Of a stretch of DNA of 64,000 nucleotides, positions 20,738 to 34,000 are shown piece after piece. This DNA comes from Neolentinus lepideus HHB14362 ss-1 (Eukaryota > Basidiomycota > Agaricomycetes > Gloeophyllales > Gloeophyllaceae). The translations under genes were made by a program, and so were the position numbers. Positions within the stretch are counted from its first letter, which is position 1. Every line of letters starts with the position of its first letter. The stretch lies in assembly GCA_001632425.1 (NCBI GenBank), contig KV425553.1, positions 234,263-298,262 of the forward strand. Reading direction: 5' to 3'. The notes below the pieces were generated by a model. The model searched no databases and was not told where the DNA came from. It saw only the letters and a list, made by a program, of their open reading frames with translations.

Positions 20738-22616
20738 CTAATGCGTAGGTGTTAGAGTTTGCTGTTGAGCGTATTGGTTCTGGTAGTATTGAGCATAACT
20801 TGCGGAATAATCCTGCGATTGCTGCGGGTAAGCTCCGCCTTGTGAATAGCCTTGACCACCCCAGGCTCCGCCATAACCTCCCGCAGCGGCACCAGGATAG
20901 CCGCCGCCATAACCAGCTTGTTGGGGTTGATAACCACTCTGCTGAGGAGTATTGGTGGGGATACTGTTCATCCAAGCTTCAGGCCGGCGCCAAGGAGGAA
21001 TGTTAGAGCCACCAGCAGTGATGTCGTGACCAGCGGAAGCCATCCAAGGACCCTTGCCGCCGTCTCCACCACCACGATTCCCTGTCTCTCCCAACTCGGC
21101 CATGAGACTTGCATACTCCGAATCGAAACCGCCTCTGCCGCCCATGGGCGGAGGCGACCCTTGTCCTGGTCCGCCTGGTCCTAGCATAGCGTTAGGATCT
21201 TTGTTAGCAACGCAGTCACGAGCCATATGCCCGGCACTTCCGCAAACGCGACAAATGATGTTGGCTGTGAAGTTTCTCTGCTCCGGACAGTCGTATTTAC
21301 GGTGACCAACGTTACCGCAGTTCTGGCAGACTTGGTTCTCATCGTCTCGGAGAGTGCCATTAAGAGCTGCGAGTTCACGGAGCTGGTTGCGTTTGTGATC
21401 ATTTTGGCCTTCCGGCGTAGATGCCGCCTGAAACGAGGTGAGGAACAGTAGTGGACGAATGGAAGTACAACCACTCACAGTTTCAATAACTCTATTAATG
21501 GCTTTCACGCACGCAGCCACCTTCTCGGGGGAGTCAGCAGTAACGAGGCAATGAAGGTCCTCTTCAGCATCTTCTGCGTACTGTTCCGGTCGCGCCTTGC
21601 CCTCCTTAACACTGCCTTTGCCTCTGATGCTGATCTTGGCTCCGCTTTCCCTCTCCATCTTCTTCAAGCTGTTACCACGGGGGCCGACGAGCAGCCCGAA
21701 GAAGTTGATTTCGGGGAACTCCTTGACGGGAATATACACCTTTTCAGAAGGACGTTGCGACCTCTTCTGCTGATGATATTCGACGGGAGGACGGAAGTTC
21801 GGATCATTCTTCATAGCGCGTTCGACGAGCCGCACGCGCTCATCCTCGAGCTTCTTTCGGTATCGGACTTCACGCGTATTCGTCCTCCGCCCATGAGCAT
21901 CATAGGTAGGAGGAGGCGAAGGCGATCTATTTAGCGCGTCAGGTTTCAGCTTAGCTTCGGACATTGCAAAATAGAACGTACCGTTCTTTCTCAGGAGGAA
22001 TATAATCGTTCAAACGCAGTTTACGATTGATCTCCTCCAAACGCAAGTGAATGGCATAATTGTCAAGCTGGGCTTGAGAGACGCCGTTGGCAGCAATGGC
22101 AGTAGGAAGGCCAGGAATCTCCGTTTTCTGGTCACCCCAGCGGCTACGACGCTTACGAGGACCCGAATCAGCTGAAGAGGAGGAAATAGATGAAATAACG
22201 AGTGGTTAGTGTCAGTAGTCCGGTCAGTAAATCAGGATTGGTGGTCGACCAGACCGATGCACGTATGATCTGGGATAAATCGCGCAACATCGCTGCGACG
22301 ATTCCGTGACGAAGAATGTAAGAGTGTTCTCTGCAACACCGAACTCACTCTTTCCGTCTGCGGATGCAGGAGTATCCTCCCTGTCTCTCCTGGGACTATC
22401 TTGATGACTCAGTGGCTGCTGGCGGGGGAATGCAGAGGGAGAAGGTTGAGCAAGTTGGGGAGGTGCAGTCTCTTCAGCAGGGGCAGGACCGAATCTCCTA
22501 CGTGTCCCAAGGGGAACTGTACGATGATATGTGAGGTGTAAAAGAAGGAAGAAAATAAACCACAAGACTCACTGTCATTTGTGCCTGTTACTTCGCGAGT
22601 CGCTGGCTTCCACATC
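20738..22616 (-). CDS. MSL5: Branchpoint-bridging protein (SF1/BBP)
   Basis: Splicing factor that binds the intron branch site in the early spliceosome (commitment complex E). Exon 1 starts MWKPATREVTGTN. The chain then has RRRFGPAPAEE, a Ser/Pro-rich part, and SGPRKRRSRWGD (the U2AF-ligand-like KRRSRWG motif). SF1 helix-hairpin residues follow (LRLEEINRKLR, DYIPPEKERSPSPPPTYD, TNTREVRYRKKLEDER). Next come the KH-QUA2 domain (INFFGLLVGPRGNSLKKME, GAKISIRGKGS) and two CCHC zinc knuckles (CQNCGNVGHRKYDC, CRVCGSAGHMARDC). It ends in a Gly/Tyr/Gln-rich low-complexity tail. All parts of fungal BBP are present. Five exons. It shares a 235-bp divergent promoter with XPB. Confidence 0.93.
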
Positions 22617-22851
22617 GTCTTCGACAAGAAAAAAGTATAAAGGTCAAGAAATACCGAGTAAAGATGTGCAACCTCAAACGTTGAGGATGGCAAAGAAAGT
22701 ACAAACCGTCTGCGGACGTGCGACTCGTCGTCGACACGTTTTCAAGCGCCGACTTGCTGACTAAGGCAAGGGCGCTTCTTGCGGCGCGTCAAGGTACCGC
22801 CACTTTGGTGCTTCATCTCTGACTACATCGTCTTCTTTTGAGGGCGACAGT
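22617..22851. promoter_or_regulatory. Shared divergent promoter, BBP / XPB
   Basis: Only 235 bp separate the two start codons, so both core promoters and 5' UTRs must fit here. No canonical TATA box stands out. Confidence 0.5.
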
Positions 22852-26173
<3,322 letters not shown>

Positions 26174-26790
26174 AACCTCGGTTGGAGGTCTGGCTGCGGA
26201 GCCGGCATCTGTCTGGGCTCGTTGAAAGTTATGTAAGATAGTGTATAGGACGTCTTCGAGCAGAGTGCTGCTTAATTTGTACATTATATGTTGTATAGAG
26301 GATCAGGATGGTAACCTGCGACGCAGACAATGGTGTGAATGGTGGTGTGCCATGGAGACTCGAGTTGCTAGGAGAACGGCTGATTCCGGCTTACACACCC
26401 GTTGGCATCGGCGGCAAGGAGAGATGATGGCGGCGAAACGGAGGCAGTGAGTCAGAAAGGGTAGTGATACCTCGAGAAAGGAAGCAATTGCAAGATGTTC
26501 TTGCACGTCTACTCTACTCTACAGCTCCCTGCCGTAGTATATAGATCAACAGCGTAACACAGCATTTATAGACTTTTGGGCGCCCACCGGACAGGCGTGT
26601 GTCGGGTCTTGAAGAAGCTTTTTAGGATCAGGGTCCAGCCTCGATCTACCTCCCGGCGCGGCTACGCCAAACGGTTCAATTGCCCCGATGCACATTGCAC
26701 TCCCTCCTCTGCCCTTTGATCACCCCTCCTTATTTCTTGCCCGGCCCAACGCCTATTTCACCAACGCCCCGTTCATTCCGCACGCCGTAT
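26174..26790. other. Intergenic, promoter of bZIP gene
   Basis: 3' end of XPB and upstream region of the bZIP gene. No separate gene is recognisable. Pyrimidine-rich sequence from about 26690 suggests the bZIP transcription start lies nearby. Confidence 0.45.
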
Positions 26791-27879
26791 ATGTCTTCCA
26801 AGCGAGGTAGGAAAAGGAACGATAACCTCCCGCCCAATCGCGCCAGAGATGTGCAGAGGGCCTTCAGAGCGAGGAGAGCAGCGCACTTGCAGGTGCGCTT
26901 TCCGTCTTTTATTCTTGCGCCTGAGCCCCGTATTGATAGAACCCGCCCGTGCTCTCTCAAGGCCATGGAGAAACGGCTGGAGGAGGTAGAGGAAGAGAAC
27001 AGTCGCCTGCGGGCAGCATTGAATTTACCACCAGCCAATCGTCCTCCGCTGGGCAAGGGCCCGACTGGCAAGGACAAGCCAAAAGTCTTTTCCTCCGTAG
27101 GAGCATCGTCCTCCACAGGTTTGGCCTCTCCGCTCGCCTCGAATAGCGGTGCGACCTCGTCTGCCGAGTCGTCTCGCACTAGCTCCATGTCCCCGTCGGC
27201 TATTACGTCCTCTATTACCTCTCCCACTACCCTCCAGGCGATTGATACAACTTCGTGGGATCAGGCATTCATGCGGGACAGCCGGCCTGAGGGCCATGCG
27301 TCGCCTGCATCCGCCACATACCGTCTGTCTTCCGTGGCGCCGTCGATGCCCCAGAAAGCACAGTCGCCATATTCACTATCCACGGCGTCACTGCCTTCCT
27401 CGTCCCGACAGTCCGTGGGGAACATGTATATCCCCACCGAACCGCAAAATTACGCTCACACCGCCGATCGCCCACCCCCTTCTGGCGGGACTTACGATGG
27501 CGGCTCGAATTTCTTGCTGCGGGATGTCCGAGAGGACGCTCAGCAGTATTCCTACTCCCAGCCTGGATTTTCCACTCCCTCAAGTATGAACTCCCTTCAC
27601 CACCAGCAGTCCATGTCGGACAGCCCCTCTATCCCCTCACTCTCATCTTACCAGCACCGCGAGTCGGCACCGGTGCTTTCGAATCTACCGTATTCACATC
27701 GACGCTCCATCACCGAGCCTGTGGGTGGCTTTCGGGGTAATATGAACGCTTATCCGCCCCTGCCTGGCAACCCTCTTCCACCACAAGGACTGAGATTATC
27801 ACCCCCTTCTCGTCTGCTGGAGAACAGTGCTCGTGCGGGACACAACCCTGGGGTGGCGCGAATAAATCAGCTTCCATAG
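26791..27879 (+). CDS. bZIP transcription factor (fungal AP-1/Yap-like basic region)
   Basis: DNA-binding protein. MSSKRGRKRNDNLPPNRARD leads into QRAFRARRAAHLQ, the Q-x-AFR-x-RR basic region of fungal Yap/Pap1-type bZIPs. An intron of about 72 bp lies inside the domain (26892-26963). It is open in frame but ends GT..AG, and its removal joins AAHLQ to AMEKRLEEVEEENSRLRAAL, a leucine-zipper helix. After that come a conserved NLPPANRPPLGKGPTGKDKP block and a long Ser/Pro/Tyr-rich, probably disordered region. The Cys-rich redox domains of true Yap1 are absent. I chose the ATG at 26791 (MSSKRGRK); an in-frame ATG at 26680 would add a hydrophobic, unlikely leader. Target genes are unknown. Confidence 0.85.
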   Translation: MSSKRGRKRNDNLPPNRARDVQRAFRARRAAHLQVRFPSFILAPEPRIDRTRPCSLKAMEKRLEEVEEENSRLRAALNLPPANRPPLGKGPTGKDKPKVFSSVGASSSTGLASPLASNSGATSSAESSRTSSMSPSAITSSITSPTTLQAIDTTSWDQAFMRDSRPEGHASPASATYRLSSVAPSMPQKAQSPYSLSTASLPSSSRQSVGNMYIPTEPQNYAHTADRPPPSGGTYDGGSNFLLRDVREDAQQYSYSQPGFSTPSSMNSLHHQQSMSDSPSIPSLSSYQHRESAPVLSNLPYSHRRSITEPVGGFRGNMNAYPPLPGNPLPPQGLRLSPPSRLLENSARAGHNPGVARINQLP

Positions 27880-28544
27880 GTCGCCTGGTGTGTCCGCCAC
27901 CCCGTTCGACTTCTTCTCACATCGCCCGGTGCATGGACATAGGTTGACGTTACACGGACATGGCATTGGTGGTTTGAATGCGGTGGAAAGAAAGTTTTGT
28001 ATCTCTAATCGATCGATAGTGCTCTGAGGTAACTTCGCATTCACATAGATGTACTGGCATTATCTCCGCCTCTCTGCAATTACTGGATATACTAGTTATA
28101 TTTATTAAATGTACTCTCACCATGTAACCATACACTGCCATCCGCAGATGAGGGCGCGGGCACCGCGCGGCGTTCGGCGGCATACGAGCTGCGGTCATGA
28201 GCGGCGCATCAGGCACGACTTCACAGCTTCGGTCTCGGTACGAAGCTTCTCATCACGATCCGATCTTACCTCGTTTTTGACCTGCCCGCTTTCCCAGGAC
28301 ACTGCTCCTCAGCTGGTGGCAATAGAACAAGAAGCCGTGAGACACTGCAAGCCTCTACACTCAGCCCGCACACACGGTCCATTGAACACGGGCTTCGCAG
28401 CGTATATGACTCGTAATGTAGGCTCGGTCTCGTAACTACTTTATCATCAATGCACAGCACATATCAAGAGGTCGCCTCATATGTACGTTGTCCGGCCGAG
28501 TACCTGATGGATGGGGCCAGAAGGGGCTGCGCCGACCATGGCAA
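27880..28544. other. Convergent 3' region, bZIP / UNG
   Basis: The bZIP and UNG genes end towards each other here. AT-rich tracts near 28060-28110 fit polyadenylation regions. No gene is recognised. Confidence 0.5.
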
Positions 28545-30084
28545 TCATTGCGCCGCATCCAAAGAACACCAGTTGACCATAGCATCAGGGCCGTATCTCT
28601 GCTCTAACCAGTCATTTGCCTTCTTGAAGTGTCCGTTACCCAGAAAGCCTTTGCTGGCACTTAGCGGTGACGGGTGCTTCACACAGCCTCGGGGATCAGA
28701 CCTGAAGCTCGCACGCGCGGACAAACTACACTCACCGCACTGGTCAATATCAGGTGCTTTTTCTGTAGTAATCGCGGAGGATCAGAACCACGATAGGACA
28801 TCGATAGGAACGTTGCACTACCTTGTCTAATTTTGCCACTCTCTTCGCCGCCCATCCTCCCCAGGCTAGGAAGACGACCCCTCGCCCATAGCCGGCCTTG
28901 ACCGAGGAACCACTGGAAGTGAGATTCGCGCCTCCATATTTATCTACAGCGTCAACGACTTTGTCGGTAAATTCCTCCCACCCTTTTCCGGAGTGAGAAC
29001 CCGCATTTCCAGCTTTGACTGTTAAGCACGTGTTGAGCAGTAGAACCCCGTTGTCCGCCCATGCCGTTAGATTCCTGTTTCGTGAACCTAAGGGATCCTG
29101 AAAGATGACATGTCAAGAGTACTCACCCATGCTTGGGAGGTGTGAACTCTGGGTACTCGGCCTTAATTTCGGCATAAATCTGCCTCAGCACGGGTGAGTG
29201 ATGAACCCGCCACAAAAGCGCCTCTTACGTTTCTCAGTGACGGTGGAACTGCGATACCTGGGGGCACCGAGAAGCAGAGTCCTGTGGATCAGGACGATCA
29301 TGATTCAGGCACTTTGCGTAGGTGACGTGCGAAGGAATCTTACCGTGGGCTTGACCCAGACCGTGGTAGGGATCCTGACCGATAATGACGACTTTCAGTT
29401 TTCCAACTGGCGTCCGGGACCAAGCATAAATATTTCTAGCTGAATGCAAGGTTAAGGAGATATGGAAAACGCGCCAGCATGTTGAACCTCACGAGAAGGG
29501 AAGATCTTGAGGTTCTTGACGTCCTCACTTGTAACTCCCTCTTCCCACAAAAATCTTTTTAGACTGATAAAATATGGCTTCTTTATTTCGTCCTTGAGCA
29601 ATTTCAACCTGTACGCCCACAAAATGTCACCCGTTTCTATACTTGACGGAAATAACCAAACTCACCAGCTAAGGCCCATCGTGTCGCATTCTAATTTGAG
29701 CAGTTTTTTCTGTTCTTCAGATAAGGTTTTCGTGTACGACGCCATGGAGAAGGGTATCGAGTTCAGAGTTTGAAATCCTCCAACCTTGACCACGGCTTGT
29801 GCTGCCGTGACCTTCACAGAAGAGTCTCCAGACAGACCGAAGGACGACCCGGAAGCTGTCCGTTTAGGCTTCTTGGAAGCAGTGGACGTCTCAAACATAT
29901 CCATCAACGTCCGCTGTCTTTTCATTGGTGCTGCCTTATTCTGCGCGTCGTCAGCCTTCTTCGCAGCTACGGTGACTTCAGTTTTCACAGCGCTAGTTTC
30001 CATTGTCACGAGAGACGCGACCTCGCTAGTAGTAGAAGTTGACTCGAGGTCTTCGAGATAGACGATAGCTCCGGAGTCCGCCAT
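28545..30084 (-). CDS. UNG1: Uracil-DNA glycosylase
   Basis: Base-excision-repair enzyme that removes uracil from DNA. Start [15 protein letters not shown], then a disordered N-terminus with [10 protein letters not shown] (a PCNA-interacting-like Q-x-x-hydrophobic motif as in UNG2). The catalytic domain has [24 protein letters not shown], the water-activating loop [69 protein letters not shown] and the leucine-loop motif [17 protein letters not shown]. An intron splits TSA from HPSP exactly. The chain ends [11 protein letters not shown]. About six exons. All catalytic residues (Asp of GQDPYH, His of HPSP) are present. There is no clear mitochondrial presequence at this start. Confidence 0.94.
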
Positions 30085-30341
30085 TGCCCGTGCAGCAAAG
30101 GAAGAAGAAAGACAAGAACAGAAGTCAAATATCCAAAGTGTAAACGGACGCGAGGTATCTGTACGCGTCGACGCGTCAATATTAAAGGGCGCGTTATTTA
30201 TGTAGATAGATCCATATTTATCTTCCCACACTCCACGTGGCCGGGAATCAGATGCAACCCGACCTGACCGTTGCTGGGGACGCGAAACAGAGCAGAGCTG
30301 TTGTTTGCCTTGGACTCTGTACCTTTGTATATTGACCCTCC
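30085..30341. promoter_or_regulatory. Shared divergent promoter, UNG / dolichol kinase
   Basis: About 257 bp between the divergent starts. It contains a short GCGTCGACGCGTC palindromic stretch near 30164-30180, with an MluI-type ACGCGT core at 30172-30177. ACGCGT is the MCB element used by the G1/S factor MBF in fungi, which would suit a DNA-repair gene such as UNG. Function is inferred. Confidence 0.45.
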
Positions 30342-33300
30342 TTGACCTTCGCCACGCTGCCGCGTTCACATTCGTCGCCATCTCCCCATGCGTCCAATCC
30401 CCCTTCAGGACGTGTGGAATCCCGCAAACACGAATCTCGGAAACACCATAGTAAAAGCACGGGCCGTAAGCGACCCGCCCCGTTAATCCTGCATGATGGG
30501 AGTCTTCAGACGTCTGCCTCGCTAGATTGGAGCACAAGTTACCAAGCAGGGTCATCTAGGTTTGTGCATCTTATGCTTCGGGTTCTGTGCTTGACTTGTC
30601 GCAGTTCAGGGTCGGCTGCGTCCGATGAGGAAGACTTTACGGACGTAGAAGATGAATCCAGCTCTCGTGGACGTTCATACGGCGCAGCAAGTCTTTCGAA
30701 TCGATTATCTATTATATCCCGGAATAGTATAGACAGCTCACAATCTATGGACACACGACCCAACGGCCATCGTCCTATTCGTAGGTCTTCTTTCACTCGC
30801 TCACGTTCCCCTATGCCCCCACCCTCCGCCACATACGCCGCCGAAATACCTAGGACATCCTCTCCTGTATGGGGTTCCCGTACCCGTCGAGCCTTCGAAT
30901 ATCTCTTGCCCTTTACGGTCGATACGTCATTTCGCCTGCCTTTTTCAGCGACTATATGGACAATATCACTAGACGCAAGGAAGGCGGGTGAATGCTTCTT
31001 ACTCGCCGCATCTCTAGCGTACATCACCAAGAAACTATCCTCTGAACAACTCTCTTCCGGCATTGATGTGCAGGTCTCCATAGGTTCACATTCGTACACG
31101 TTTCGGTGTCACTACACAATATTTACGCTATCTTCCCAGAACTTCAACTTCTCATCATGGCATCCGCAACTTATTTGATTTGGGGTCATTCAACATCTGA
31201 CAATCCTACTTCCGAGTCCGTCCAGTCCCGAGGAACAACCCTACAGACTAACCGCCCTGCCGAGCCTCGTTCTAGCGATCCACGGGAGAATAAACGCACC
31301 GTAAACGTATCACGAAAGGAGTACTCTAGCTTTGTTTGGATGACCGTTCCCAAAAATTACAGGTGTGTGTTTAGGCGCCACGGAGTCTGGGAAACTGGGG
31401 TTTGAAGGTCTGGTCTGGTCTAGAGAGTCCTCGGATGACGGCATCTGCACAGCCCTTATTCTAGGTCCACTCGTAGCCTCTGCCATGCTCTACTCATCTG
31501 TGAAGGCGTCATACCAGCGCGACGGGCACGGGGGCACGTTGCCTTCGACGTGGCTGGTTGAACCTCCGTTCGCCTTGAAAAATGTTTTATATCCTGGCAG
31601 CGCAGAGGAAGCCGTGCTCGTCTCGCGCCTCAACGCCGTCAATCTGGCGACCCTATGCTCGACGATCCTTCTTATTCACGCATGCGCTTCCTGGTGGGCC
31701 GAGTACCGTGCTTCGCAGGGCGTAGGAACACTGGAAGGCGAGCGGAGATCGGTGCCTAGAAGCGAGGCCCGTAAATGGTGGTTGTACGTACTGTTCACAT
31801 TCAGCACGACTCTAGCGCTGCTGGTCGTGCGTTCTTTGTTGGCGGATGCAGGTTCTCCGATATGGCAACGTGCGCACGGCTAATCTTTCCTGGGAATTCT
31901 ACTAAGATGACCGGCCTCTAGACTTGAATTATTTTGAGGTCGCCGTCGTCTCGCTCTTCTATCAGTTCACGATGTATATCTCCGTGCGCCTAGCTCACCG
32001 GAGCTTCACTCTGGGCGAGTTGGGTGTAGTGTCTCTCGGCGCAACCGCTCTGTTCATGGAGATGCTCAACATGACCATAGCTAGGGTGTGTTCGCCTGGC
32101 TTGCTTTTTTGAGCTGTCCTAAGAGTTTCCGTAGATCTGGCCATTGACTACGCAGTTTATCAAGACGTACCGTCTGCCAACGCCCCTACTCATATACCAG
32201 ATCGCCATGATTCCAGGCTCCCTGCTCACTGGCTTTCTCCTGTGTCCACTTTTGGTTCTTTCTCGACACATAGCTCAACAGTCTGTGCGACGACTCCGTG
32301 TCCGTCAGGAACGAATGGGTTTTCGGCGATCTTTGGCTCTCGGCTTCTACGGGGGAGCGGTGTTGATCGTCGGCGGGCTTATTGGGATGTGGACTCGCTG
32401 GTGCTTGGATAACCGCGATCCCTGGCTCTACATCATTTTTTGGCTTCTGCAGGGTCAAACAAAGTGGACTCGGCCGGCTCTGCTTGCCTACTGGGCTTTA
32501 CTTGGTTCAATTAGCGTGAGTACTTGGAACCGACAACTGAGTAGGTCTAGGCGCTACCGGTCTATGAACCCGTCGACGGGTAACGCAGAGTCATTCGTGG
32601 TGCCCAACTCTTCTGACGCCTCTGCACCGCCCGAGTCCAGCACTGCTACCACGCCGCCCTCTGGCGGAGGACGTACCTTCCCGAATCTATCAAACTTTCC
32701 GAATGGCGCCCAGGTGTCCAGCGTTGCCACGGACTGGCTCGATGCTGCCGACAAGCGCGTGCCGACGTTGAGCTTGAATGCGAGGCGCAAAAGTTTCCAT
32801 GTCCTTGCAGTCGCTATGTTTTTGCCTGGCGTGGCTTTCGACGTAAGCTCAATCGTAGCTCCTCCTGCGAACAATGAGAATTCATTTTGTGTATAGCCAG
32901 CCTTTACCCACGTTGCGTTCAGCGCTGCTTTCGCATTGTTTACGTTTGCAGAATATGTTCGGTTTTTCGCGCTGTATCCGTTTGGGGCTGCCGTGCATCT
33001 GTTTATGAACGAGTTCTTGGATCAGAAAGATAGCGGCACTGCGATTCTCAGCCATTTCTACTTGTTGACAGGATGTGCCGGATCTGTCTGGCTGGAAGGG
33101 TAAGATTTAATGGCCGCTATGAGACATTGCAGTTCATCATAATTCATCAGATCGACCCGGTTACTTGGCTTCACTGGAATCCTCGTGCTAGGGGTTGGAG
33201 ATGCTATGGTGTGTCAGGATCCCTCTTGCGTTTGAATTGGGTCGCTGATCATTGCAATGGAGGCGTCTATCGTGGGTAAGCGGATTGGCAGACACCGGTG

Positions 33301-33579
33301 GTCCATCACTACACCCAAGACACTGGAAGGAAGCGCTGGGTTCACTATATCAGTCGTCGCCTGTGCATGGCTGTTGCAGCTGTGTGGCTTGACCGAGCAG
33401 TTCTCGGTATGTGGTCCCGTCCCGCGTAGTCGCGCAATGCTGATTGATTGTTCCTGAAGATTGTGCGATACGCTGCCGTCACATCGCTCTCGTCTGTGCT
33501 CGAGGCGCTGTCTGTGCAGAATGACAATCTTACCCTACCACTGTATATGTGGAGCATGTTGATAGTCGGGGATGTATAA
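30342..33579 (+). CDS. SEC59: Dolichol kinase
   Basis: CTP-dependent kinase that makes dolichyl phosphate for N-glycosylation, O-mannosylation and GPI anchors in the ER. The C-terminal part is diagnostic: NARRKSFHVLAVAMFLPG, FTHVAFSAAFALFTFAEYVR, HLFMNEFLDQKDSG, ILSHFYLLTGC, the CTP-binding LGVGDAMASIVGKRIG (restored across an intron at about 33209-33270), KTLEGSAGF and LPLYMWSMLIVG before TAA. Upstream are many hydrophobic helices (LALLVVRSLLADAG, FEVAVVSLFYQFTMYI, GFYGGAVLIVGGLIGM) and a Ser/Arg-rich N-terminal extension. I could not find a fully open splice path between about 31100 and 31390, so the N-terminal exon model, including the chosen start, is uncertain. The rest is intact. Confidence 0.88.
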
Positions 33580-34000
33580 TAAACGGACAGTAACACGATG
33601 GACTTGATCTCGGCCTTGCCTCGAACGTAGTGGCGCGGGCCGGGTGGACCCGATGGGAGAACAGCACTGCCACCAGGGAAGATTGTTGAATGGGTTCGGA
33701 GCCGGAGACGGTGAGCCGAGACGGTGGACCTCTGGCCGAGAATGATGTCACTGGCCCGGGGAACGCCGAGGAGGAGAGTGCGAAGCTGTGGTTCACTGGT
33801 TGCGCTTTAGGCGGATCTGCACCTTGCTTGCTGTCTGTCTCCCAGCTGTTTTTCCGTTTATTTCTGGTTATTTCTGCATGCTTATCTGTTGGTTCCGTCC
33901 TATTTTGCGAATAACTGGCCCCTGCCTTTCTCACAGAATTTCCTCTGGTTATTTCGCCTAGGACTGGTGCCGTTCTAAACACGCCCTGCAGACCGAATCG
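33580..34000. other. Intergenic, promoter of hybrid histidine kinase
   Basis: About 420 bp. The right part has pyrimidine-rich tracts (near 33825-33990) typical of fungal core promoters. No gene is recognised. Confidence 0.5.

Noticed and set aside
26680..26790. Upstream in-frame ATG for the bZIP gene
   Set aside because: It would add a Pro-rich hydrophobic leader unlike any bZIP factor. The ATG at 26791 begins directly at the basic, Lys/Arg-rich lead-in.
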